NCBI GenBank assembly: GCA_021234155.1 | Contig: JAJEKV010000070.1 | Coordinates: 5,835,311-5,899,310, forward strand | DNA length: 64,000 bases | Direction of reading: 5' to 3' | DNA from: Isoetes taiwanensis | Taxonomy: Eukaryota; Streptophyta; Lycopodiopsida; Isoetales; Isoetaceae | In this document: one piece after another, positions 37,959 to 48,466 of the stretch | Numbering within the stretch: position 1 is the first letter of the stretch | How the letters are laid out: each line of letters opens with the position of its first letter | Notes under the pieces: model-generated | What the model was told of the DNA's origin: nothing | The model's input: the letters and a program-made list of their open reading frames with translations, nothing else | Database searches by the model: none | Program-made: the position numbers and the translations under genes

Positions 37959-38165
37959 GTATGCTTGTACAAGTTTTGTATACTGTATAATGAGGTATAT
38001 GAAATATTATAAGGTTTGAGACAGTGTACTCAATGATGTTGATTTTATACATGTACAAGATTACAAGAGGATCTCTCACTACCCTATGTCACATCCCCTA
38101 TAAATATGCACCCAAACCAAAGGGGGTTTCAGAAGAATTTAATTTATGGTTTGTGTTAAGTTCAA
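37959..38165. repeat. Dispersed repeat, copy B
   Basis: Partner of 11142-11345, same orientation. It shares GTATGCTTGTACAA at the left and ATGCACCCAAACCAAAGGGG near the right, with substitutions throughout. Confidence 0.7.
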
Positions 38166-38781
38166 AATTTTTGCCCCTATGATATATATTTATCATAAGC
38201 AAGTAGGTCAAAAAAATTAAGTCATTGTGAGGGTCTCTTTTGTGCACATTGGAATCTCCGATACAAAGCTGTCCATTGCTAAGGTGAGCTTGAAAATTAA
38301 AGATCAACTTTTACTTAACTACAAGAGTATAATCTAAACATATGTAATGCATATCAATTTTTGCAACAAAACATAAATTAACAACAAAATAAATAAGATA
38401 AGATACCCTCCCTCGAGGCCTTGGGACAATACAAAGCAAAGGGTCGAAGGCCAAATAGAAAATAGGGGAGTAAGAAGCTCTGTCACCGAATCAAGAACTA
38501 TACTAATTTACAAATTTTTTGTTAACAATACCGAACATACCAGACCAAACGTGAGGAGGCACTTAGAAATACCCCCACGAGGGGTTTGCAGACCACTGAT
38601 CAAGAACAATTGTTGAGCCTCCGCGATATAATGCCTATTTCTTCTGGAGACTGGCCTCTTGAACCTTACAGAGCTCGTCTCGTTGATGAGTAGGCTGTAT
38701 GGGCGAGAGGTCCTCGTGTACCGAGAAGTGAGTGCCTTTGAGATGATTGCCATGCTGCAAGACATGTAGCCTATCAGGGAC
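38166..38781. other. No recognisable gene
   Basis: AT-rich sequence. A 93-codon minus-strand frame (38789-38508) runs into the adjacent inverted-repeat element and has no known motif. Confidence 0.4.
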
Positions 38782-38893
38782 GAGTGCATTATACAGCCCC
38801 CCCTCCCCTACGTGGCGCTATCCTAGCCCTTCATTTCAAACATGGACGGCCAGATATCAGCCACGTAGGGGAGGGGGGCTGCATAATGCACTC
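38782..38893. mobile_element. 112-bp inverted-repeat element (MITE-like)
   Basis: Terminal arms of about 35 bp (38782-38816 and 38860-38893) pair with one mismatch and one extra C: GAGTGCATTAT.CAGCCCC.., then CTCCCCTACGTGGC. The 43-bp centre contains ACATGGACGGCCAGAT. It is GC-rich against an AT-rich background. I could not confirm a target-site duplication, although CCTATCA.GG occurs just outside both ends. Confidence 0.75.
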
Positions 38894-40580
38894 TACCCGC
38901 CTATCACGGGGCTCCGAAAAACACACCAGGAGATGGCATGGCATGTCATACCAGTGTGCGCCCACTCTTTGCGTTGTAAAATATCCTGGCACTGGATATG
39001 CATTCTATCCGAAAAGAATCGTGTAACAGCCTCTGTATCTGAACATGAACCAAACTGGCTTCTTAGGCCCCTGCAATATGCATATTCAAGTGGCGAAACT
39101 GTTCAGGTTGATCAGAGCCCATACTATGCATCTATTCTGAGGCACTGAATTCTCGCATACATCCCCGATCCAGAGCTGCATCTTGCATATCTACATCTGA
39201 ATCTGTATATGGGATGTCTACACAAGAGATACTTGGGGACATCACTGGCTCGGTTTGCACTATGGCATCAACTCGGGGTGTGCCTACAGAGGTCATCGAT
39301 GTCTGTGGGGAAGCTCGAAGCGGTAATGCTCTAATGAGGAGCTCAAGAGGCTCCATAACCTGGTGCCAAATTTGCAAGGGCAAATGTACAACATCCTCTG
39401 TCATAGTCAAGGTACATCGAATTCTCTGCAGTGTGGCTTATTGTATCTGGCAAGGCTGGAGTGGAAGGAGTTCCCAAGGCATTGGTGTCGGGGGCTGGAA
39501 GAGGTGGAGGGGTGACGGACTGGGCGCAGCCTTGGCTGCCTTTCTGGCCATCTCTTTGGCTTTTTGAGTCATTGCTATCTTGGGGGAAAAAAAACCGAGC
39601 TGGGGAAAAGCAGACCTGATGGAGAAGACTGGTATGTGGAGCCACAGGTCTGGAGAAATGACTTGAAGAGGTGCCACAGGGCCAGATTCATGGCAAAAGT
39701 AGAGGATGCCTGAGCAGAGATGGCAAGCAACCAGAGATCGTGGCACAGAAAGGCCAAAAAATTTGGAGCTTGGGAAGAACACTAGTGCTTGGGCAAATCC
39801 GGAGCTTGGGCAAATCTCCAGTTCTATGGCCGAACTTGATTTGGGCAGCAAATCTAGAGCTTGGGCTGAAGACTACTAGGCTGAAAAATCTGGAGCTTGG
39901 GCAGGACGGTAGAGCTTAAGCAAATCTGAAGCTTCTTAGTGGTGGCACCAGGGTTATCTGGTTCAACTCTTTTGCATGGATGGAAATACAGAGCTTGGGA
40001 AGAAGATAGAGCTTGGGCAAATCTGGAGCTTGAGCAAATCTCCGCTTCTATTGCCAAACTCGATCTGACAGTAAGTCGATTAGATTGCATATCCTCCTGA
40101 AAAGATAAGCGATGCCTAGCAAAGAATGGGACAAAACAATTGTGAAGGAGATGACTTAGCTGTATTAGGTCATTGACCTCCGAGCCAGCTGGTAATAGAA
40201 GAGAATTAATAGAAGTGAATCCACCTCTTTAGCAGCTTTATAAAAGAATTGTGAGCATCTATTACCAGACTTGAATCATTGTAGACCAGTGTAGACCAGC
40301 CTTCGACTTAGCTGCATTCACCTGCTCAACTTCAATACCCTTAATTTCTATCAAGATCTGTTTCTCTCTAACTCCAGAAGAAGGAACCTGAGCTCTGCAT
40401 ACTTATAACTCTTGATATAGAGCTGTCAACTGTCCTCATGCCTTAAGTACTTTTCTATGATCCCATTTCTTTGCGAATGATTTGACAGCAGCGATAGCAG
40501 CAACAACACTTAATATCTTTCTGGATTGGGAGAATGCATGCGACCAGACATCCTTACAATCAAACTTAAAATCTTCATTT
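38894..40580. other. Unassigned DNA with GAGCTTGGGCAAATCT repeats
   Basis: Minus-strand frames at 39851-39438 and 39410-39132 have Pro/Ala/Ser-rich, low-information products that could be retroelement ORF1/gag debris; nothing decides it. Between 39768 and 40067 the phrase GAGCTTGGG.AAATCT recurs many times, and the blocks 39768-39842 and 39991-40067 are two copies of a longer unit. Confidence 0.4.
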
Positions 40581-40582
40581 CT

Positions 40583-40990
40583 TCAAGTAAGTGATGTTGA
40601 GCTTGAAAAACATTTAGTAGGTCTTCCATTATTTGACAGCAAAGAAGAACCATTTTGCAAAAGCTGATAAGTGTGATCCCCTACCACGCCTACCAACTTC
40701 TGCTTCCACCATACGGAAATCACCAACCATAAACCAAGCAACAGTACTTTTAAGTCTAAGAACGCTGCTTCATAAATAAGTCCAAAAGAACCCCTTAGGC
40801 CCAATCGATTGTCATACAAATCTTTGCCCTATCGATGAGAGAGTGGGCCAAGTGAGTGCCTAAACTATTAGCAATATCAATGAGGACTCTTGTACCAACA
40901 AGTCGGGAGGAATATTAGAGATTGAGAACCAACAATGCATTTTTAGAGCATCAATATTGCAGTTAAGACTAGGAGAATAAGACTAGTACA
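40583..40990 (-). mobile_element. Possible LINE endonuclease fragment
   Basis: The minus strand reads FMVGDFRMVEAEVGRRGRG, resembling the GDFN..E block of LINE endonucleases with Asn replaced by Arg, and preceded by LRGSFGLIYEA in another frame. The short match and mixed frames make this tentative. It lies 5' (on the minus strand) of the LINE RT at 37.0-37.5 kb and could once have belonged to it. Confidence 0.3.
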
Positions 40991-43051
40991 ATATATATTT
41001 ACTCAACCCGGGCTCAACTGCACATGCCACCACCAACTGATCTGCCACATCAACAAAATCAAACACTATCAAGAAAAAGTTTTTATCCATTATTTTCAAC
41101 TCACAAAGTCTCCTAGACTTCTAACTCAATTGAGGCTCTAAACTACTCGATGTTCCTTCGAGCCTCATGTCTATCTGCTTACACAATGAACATGTGGGGT
41201 TAGTCATAAAGACTAAGTGGAGGTTCAAGGATGCTAATAAATTCCCCAAGACATCATACACAAGCATCATGCATTGAACAATACAACTATGAGGACCATT
41301 CTCATATAGAACAACTTACCATAAGAGAGTCCCACATGTTGTCAGTATTCCACATCAGATATATATGCTCAGCAGAAAGACAAAGATTTTATTATGAGAA
41401 TATAATGCCAAAGCATTTCGAATGCATCAAATATGATATCTCTACATGTCATAACCAGATCATGAGAACCATAATATAATAATGAGACAACCATGAAATA
41501 ACTGTAAAAACCATGAGATAACCATAACCATGCAATCCAACTTTGGCTTATGCAGGCCACCTCGGCTTATCAGGCTCTGCAGCAAATATGGGCGGGGTAA
41601 GCCTCATGTGTACACATCTGCGTCCAGTGCTGGGGGACACTTGCAAGCCTATAATTTTATTAGTCCCACAATGGTTCCATGCCATAGCCATATTCTTAGC
41701 GCATAAGCTTCTCAAAACCCTTCTCCCCATAGAGAAGTAGCATCCCACATGATCATCTCATACGATTTCCTTAGCTTTAATTTGTCTTTCTTACTTCGAT
41801 GTGCCAAGATGCATCTACTATGTTTACTAACATCCAGCATGATTCATTTTCTTATGCATCATTGATTCCTCATCGATCATCATCAATAACTCAATCCAAA
41901 AGCCTTTCAATACAAACCAAGAACATCACACAGGCAATTCAAAAGCAACCCCTATTGTAAAACTTAATCACCCACCTGAGAACCGCTTCAAGAATGGTTC
42001 CTTGGCATCTTATACTGTTTTTCTTCAGCTCCTAGCTCCAGGAATCAAACATACAAAAAAGATACACAATATACAATCAATTATGACCTAACACCACTCT
42101 TTCTATGATATCTCCCACATACGGATGAATTTTGGATCCTCGGACCCAATCTGGAAATCTCATTCAAAAAAACTTTCTAGTAAAATAAAAATCACCTAAT
42201 AAGGATCTCTAATCGTCGAGATATCATGCTCCAAATTTCGCCCAACAAAACTGCCCAAAAATTGCTCTTGCTGCCTCCTTCCAAAAACCTTTACAAAAAT
42301 CTATGCCCTTTGCTTTTGTCATCAGATATTTTATAATTTTAACAAGTATGCATTATTGGTATAATACCCCAAAATACATAATACAGCCAAAGTACCAGGA
42401 CCGTCACATACAATCTCACATTTTTGATGATTAAGTTTCATGAATGCAGCTGCTTATTTGGCATCTTATATTTTACGGATTCTAACACGTCGAGATGCTT
42501 TATTGAGAGATGTTAAAGTTCCATTGAAATTACTTTTACAATAGAGGAAGCATTATTGTGAGGGGTTTTCCCCTAGAAAACCTGCAAAGACAAGGGTTTA
42601 GGTGAAATTGCTTCGAGTAAAAATTGAACATGATAGTGGAAGAATTGTTGTATATTTTGGCAAACATACCTATGTTAGATGGCCAAATAGGATGGTTCAC
42701 TTTGTATGAAGAACTCACTCTATGGTACTTGCCAAACGAAACCAAAAAGATAGGCTTGAAGTCTCCGGTTATCAGATAGATACCATCTCAGCTGAAGTCC
42801 AATCCATGTGTGAGCTAACGTCTATGGGATTAGATCAGCATTCTTGAATCGCTCAATTGGTGTAGGAGGCCTGCATTCGGGTAGCTTTTTGGCAGAAAAC
42901 ATGTGGTTAGCATGAAAATGAAGGTTGCTAAAACAATCTTAGATGCTGTCGATATGTTTACTAAGTGGTTTCCTACCCGTTTATGCAGGTTGAATTCGTT
43001 GCAGAGCAGACTTTTCGTGCAACTTATGTGTGACAAATGCATAGCAGCAAC
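40991..43051. other. No recognisable gene; perhaps LTR-derived
   Basis: On the minus strand around 41750-41550 the sequence (GGGACTAATAAAATTATAGG, CCCCCAGCACTGGACGCAG) has the look of an LTR, but no termini were found. The remainder is AT-rich. Confidence 0.35.
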
Positions 43052-43166
43052 ATGAGCCTGACTTGCCAGTGGCAAACTTTGCTCTTGAAGCGGAACAAGT
43101 TATTGCCACTGAACTTTTCTTGTCATGGCATCTCGCTCAACCGTTTTCAAGTATCTAGAGCTGCAG
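43052..43166 (+). CDS. RECG1: Candidate first exon of RECG1 (transit peptide)
   Basis: An ATG opens 38 codons rich in Leu, Ser, Arg and Lys and nearly free of acidic residues (MSLTCQWQTLLLKRNKLLPL..), ending at the donor GCAG|GTAAGC. This is what a plastid/mitochondrial transit peptide looks like, and RecG-type plant helicases have one. However, its phase (1) does not fit directly onto the next candidate exon at 48163, so at least one more exon, or a different start, is needed. It could also be unrelated. Confidence 0.3.
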
Positions 43167-46100
43167 GTAAGCTTACTTTTTAAGGCAAACCTTGCATAAG
43201 AAGTTTAAGTCGGTGAGCATTTTTTTTGTTTAAGGAAACCATGATCTTACTCCCCATTTTCCGGCCTTAATAAATAGATAGATAGTAAGATAGATATATA
43301 GAGCAAGAGCTCACACTAATTCTGAAACTACATTGAAAATTTTGACTTTCTTAGCCTCAAGCGACACACATGCTATGTATTGCTTGCTACTGGGTTGAGA
43401 AAACAAACGACAGTCAGGTGAAGGATTTGACATGCCCCACTATTTGGAGGACTATTGCAAAATCCATCACGAACTGAGAGGAAAAAGATTTCGTATGCCT
43501 ATGGAATGCTCTGATATCAGTATTTGGCCCAATTTGAACCTATCTGTTTTCTCCTCTTCCTCCGGAAGGATTGCTTGTGCTTCTGCATTGCTGCCCGCTT
43601 TGCTATCTTAGAGGTTGCTAACGTCACTCCTTTAATATCATGAAGTTTCTTTGTTTTTGAGGAGCCATCCATCATTCCAACCTGTTGTGACTCTTCATCA
43701 ACCAGGAAGAATGAAGTTTCGCTTTAGTCCACTTGGGCTTTTGAGGATGCTTCTCCTTTTTTAGGCAAGATCATGAACATGAATTTATGAACTGCTTAGC
43801 AGAAATTCCTTTTGTGAGATGCTTTGCATTGACAGTTATGGAAGGAAGCTGCAGATTGCATAATGGCTAATGGCTGTAGCTCCAAGTTTTGCAACTTTAT
43901 GTTACGTTAACAAAAGTTCTGGTGGCTATGCATGTTCGCATTAGACAAAGATAAATGTAGGAGCCGGATGCTCAACAGGTGAGTTTGCAATGCTGAATGT
44001 TTCAGTTTTTGGAACATTAAATTCAGGGGGAGTTTATGTACACATGAATTGTGCTGCTGCATCTTTGTATTTCGTGACTTGTTCTTAACGGACAGAGATC
44101 CAATCTTCTCCTGTTTTTTGCTGAGGCAAGTTTGCATCTAACTTGTTGATCATGGGGAGAGCAGTAGCATCTTGGATGTTATGGAGGAGCCACATTTGAG
44201 AGGTATCCTAACTCAATATAAAAGACAAATGCTGATGGTTCATTTCAGGGGAGTTTGGGTTGTGCAGAATGATGAAAACCCTGCCAGTTTAGTTTCAGAA
44301 CATGTGTGAGGCTGTTGATATCCAGTGCATATCTGCATTGGCAGGATCATAAAGGATTTACGACGTATCACATTACTGCAAGATATGTGTTTTTCAATAT
44401 TGTGAAGGCTCTTCTGGAGCTTCGAACAACTACCATTCATTCTGCAAGGATAATCGCCATGGATGAGATTGTTAAGTTTCTAGAGAGGCAACGCATAAGC
44501 AGCAGAAGTCCAGCAAATCCTAAGGGAAAACGATTAGCAGGAACAGAAAACTCAGTTCTATATATGTTACGTGCTGAGTTGTAGATGGTCATAGTAGAGA
44601 TTTCATCTCAGGGAGAGTTTGTACATAATGTACATATGGAATTTTGGTGTATAATTTGTACAGGTTTGAAGATCTTTGTACAGATTGGAAATGCGTATTT
44701 ACACGCATAGTTTTAGGGAGAGTAGAGTATGGAATCTATATGTGTGACATGTGCATACGTGGACAAATACTTGTACAGGTGTTGCCTATTTATTCTGTAA
44801 CATATCATTTTGGCATTTCTCCTCTTTCTCTTGCATTTTTTCCCATTAATCCTAAATTCTAACACGTAAAATGAGTACCAAAGCAGAATCATGAGGCGAA
44901 GCGAAAGAAAAAGCCTGACCACCTTCAGACGTTTTTAGCTCAAGCCATAGACTAATCTAATGCTGTCACCTGTGCTTCGCTACTAATTCATTCTAACAAG
45001 GGATATGAAATGATGGAGGTCGCATATTGCTTATATGTGAAACCATTGTCATAGATTGCCAAAAGTCTTGTATCTATGCAGTATCTATCATATTTGTAGT
45101 TTCCCTTTGGCAATTACTACCAGATGGAAATGAAGGGCCAGTAATTTGGAGCATGGGCGGTTATGAAATGTCTATGCTGGCTAAGTTTCCGTAGTTATTA
45201 GAATGAAAGGAAGTTGACATTAGTATTGTTATGATTATTATGTTTGAAACAAAGCAGCATCAACAGGAAGCGTCGGCATTTTAACAGTGATCTTTGGGAA
45301 CAGGTACCATGTTGCTGAGATCCAGGGGAAGTGTGTTTGGTGAGCGATTTGTTTCTGTCAAAGGCAGTCACGAGTTTACAGAAAACAAGTTCCTGTCTGT
45401 AAGAGACATCCATTTTGTTCTCCTTGTTCTTGTATTTCTGCTCGATGAAACCATCTTCACTGATCTCATGGAAGTGATCTTTGTAAAATTGCATCTTGGT
45501 GGGAAGATCACTTGGAGTTAACCATGTCCTTGATATGTATGAAATTTCCAGATCATGCCGTATGAGCTGATTCTTATCTTTTTGAAGTCTTCTTTTTTGC
45601 TCTAGGCTTTACCACAGTATTGGCTGCAGCCCTGTTATATTGAAAGGGAGGCAGGCTTCCTAAACCAAACCCTAAAGAGGCAGCCAATTGCGATGTCTTT
45701 GCGTACCAACATTCTTGCACTCCCTTTTCAGCCAACTCTTTTGAACTCTTGAGAGCAATCCATAGAAGCATGCATTGACCCTGCTGCGAGGACCCATGTT
45801 GGTGCACTTTATGCAAAAAGGGGACTAACTGGACTGGTGCATCCAGTTGCAGAGGAGTGGCTGAAAATTCTGCTAATATGATTGGATGTGGCACAGAGGC
45901 TTCCCTCATAATCATTTTGGACAGAAAATAGATTCGCAGTCTATATGAGCCCATTCTTTGGCTGTCATGTCCATCCCCCACATCAAGGCTCCATATAGAG
46001 CAGCTGGTCTAACTAAGGTATGGAAAAGACAAAGCTTTGTTGGGACATTCTGAAGGTATAGGAGGGAGGGAGGGTCTATAAGACTTGATATAGAATTTAG

Positions 46101-48162
46101 GCCTCCAGAATGCTGTCATCCTCCTCAACATCTGATATAACTATACATATATTACACAACAATAGAAACATCCATAGGGTCTTTGAGACCAAATAAATAC
46201 AGCAAGTCTTCAACATCTAGGAGCATTCTCCTAGTTGAAATGCTAGTTAAATCTAGCAAAAAAGAAAAACTAAAACTTAGCGATAAAGCTCATCAATGAT
46301 CTGTATATGAGCTCATTAATGCACCCACTTATACGGGCCTGAAAAAAAACCTGTGATGCTTTGTACATGCCTATGGCCCCTTTTCTTCTTTTGGAGATAT
46401 CCTTTCTTAACCTTTTGGCTGTTTTCTGAGTGCCCCCAGCAGACCCTTCTAACTTCCTTTTCCTATTAATGATTTATGGTGCCGGATCAAGTAAGAAAAA
46501 AGAAGTCAGCACTGTTTGCTTTAACTCTGAATCAGCTTCTTTTTGTTTGAGCACGTTAATTCTGAGTTTGCTATGCATACAAGGCAAGGCATTTCTGGTC
46601 TGGGAAGTTCATGAGCTGCCTGAAAGTGTTTGGGTCCCTGAAAAGACAGTAGCATCTTCCTCTTATTTCATAGTATGTGACGGACACAAGAAAATAAAGT
46701 GTTCTGATTCTACCGCCCCTAAGTTTTACATTTAATAGATTCTTTGTGAAGAAGGTGATCAGAGACAGAAAGGAGTATCAAAGAAAGAAAGAAAGAAAGA
46801 AAGAAAGACTTGCTTATCTCGAGGGGACAATTCTAGATGCCTTTAGATACAGCAAACTTTCTGCGGCAGATTCTCAACTCGGATAAAGTAGTAGAGGGTG
46901 TGTAGTGTGGCATTAAAAGGCAATTATTTAGTTGGTCCTTAACTGTTTCACTATAGCATAGAAGTACAATTCAAGTCAAATGTGAGGTAATTTGGCTCCA
47001 GAAAGTTTTACATGGTCATTCTCCTCTGCAATGAGAATCAGAGTTGGCTTCAATTGGCAACTACCCCACTGCAGAAAATGCGTCAAGCCTGCTCATCTTA
47101 TAATCAGCTAGCAGATATACGGATCAAGCATCAAATTTAAGCTCTCAACCAGTGGCATAGTCTGGGCATATATGGCACTGCTTCAAAGGCCACTTCAAGC
47201 TGCAAGAGTTTAATAATTCAGCAAGCAATATTGTTGCAAGTAAACTTTGGAGTGCCTGATAATTCCAAGTGTTCTGGCCACACTTTGAGTGATATGCCAG
47301 AAGAAGGTATTTATGTTAAATTACAGAACTAGCATTGACATTGGTGTTTGTGGTATGACTGTCAAAAACATTTCTGCGCAATTAGATGGTTTGAATAACA
47401 GGAAGAAGTCTTGAGAAGGAAATGTTACCAGGAAGATGTTACCAGGAAAATTTTCCTATGTAGATTTCATATTTAGGACACTTGAGTACTAGTGCTCTGT
47501 TTTAGTCATGCTTCTTGTCAACCAGATAAGAGGGATTTTTATCATAGATTTTTCTACTAATCTCGATACACTTGTCAAAATATAACACATTTTGATCTTT
47601 TTAGTGTTTGGACAAGGAAAGGCTTGTGCAATCCTTAATTTACGAGGCTGACCATGGATTCTCAAACTCGAAGGGGAAATTGACAAGGCAAGTATGCAGC
47701 TTCTTGTTGTTAAACAATTTCTAGAATGGCTTGTCGACTTTCTTAGAGTAGTGCTGATATAAATATTTTCAACGTTGACTAGAACCTATCTCCATGATTG
47801 GTTAATTTTAATTAACAATTTCATGATGGATGAAAAGGCTAATCAGAGAGCCTTTCTTCAAGCTGAGTGCTGTGTCAAGCTGCAGACAAAGCAATAAAAG
47901 ACAAGCTATGACTTGTGCAGGAATGACCAAAAGTTACCAATCTGAATTTATCTGTCTCAATATTAATCCAATATCTAGGCAACAATTCTTTATGTTGATT
48001 GTAATGTATGATATGCATGCTGAAGCACTTCTGATGATTTGGAATTTCTGGTGCCCTTATTAATGCGATGTTAGCTTACCGAGCATACATATTTTAGTTG
48101 CTTGGAAACATATTTAATAACTACTCCATATGATTATCCAGTGTTACATTTTCATGTTGCAG
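43167..48162. other. Long stretch without supported genes (possible RECG1 intron 1 / intergenic)
   Basis: It contains an LTR-like segment near 44600-44870 (purine run GGGAGAG then TTTGTACATAATGTACAT) and several unmatched frames, the longest at 45981-45574 (minus, 135 codons) and 46430-46735 (plus). None has a family motif. An (AAAG)n microsatellite lies at 46781-46808. Confidence 0.4.
46781..46808 (+). repeat. (AAAG)n microsatellite
   Basis: Seven uninterrupted AAAG units. Confidence 0.95.
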
Positions 48163-48313
48163 ATTCAGTGACTTCTTGGTCTTACAGATATCTTCCTTCG
48201 CGGCCACATATACAAGAAATGCATCGAAGTCCATATTTTACCAAACGATTGTCGAGGATGCTAAGTCGTATGACCACCTTGAACATGCAAAGCGAGTGGA
48301 TTTACTTGACAGG
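48163..48313 (+). CDS. RECG1: Candidate second exon of RECG1
   Basis: TTGCAG precedes and GTATTT follows an open stretch ending YDHLEHAKRVDLLDR, which joins in phase 0 to [16 protein letters not shown] of the following exon. This fits the N-terminal region of plant RecG, which lies ahead of the wedge domain. The acceptor is uncertain: the phase needed at its left edge does not match the candidate first exon. Confidence 0.45.
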
Positions 48314-48466
48314 GTATTTCCGTCCGACCCTTTAGCAACACAAAGGCAATTACCACAAACAACACTGTTCTTCGGATAGATAGTTAGATTTGTTTGGAGA
48401 GTAAGCTAAACTGTAAGTTATTGCGTTTTTACTTTATGGTCCATTATGCAAATAAGATCTTTTCAG

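Noticed and set aside
41548..41748. Possible LTR on the minus strand
   Set aside because: Suggestive phrases only; no TG..CA termini, polypurine tract or primer-binding site could be placed, so it is mentioned only as spacer content.
45574..45981. 135-codon minus-strand open frame
   Set aside because: No recognisable domain and no flanking exons; it may be chance or retroelement debris.
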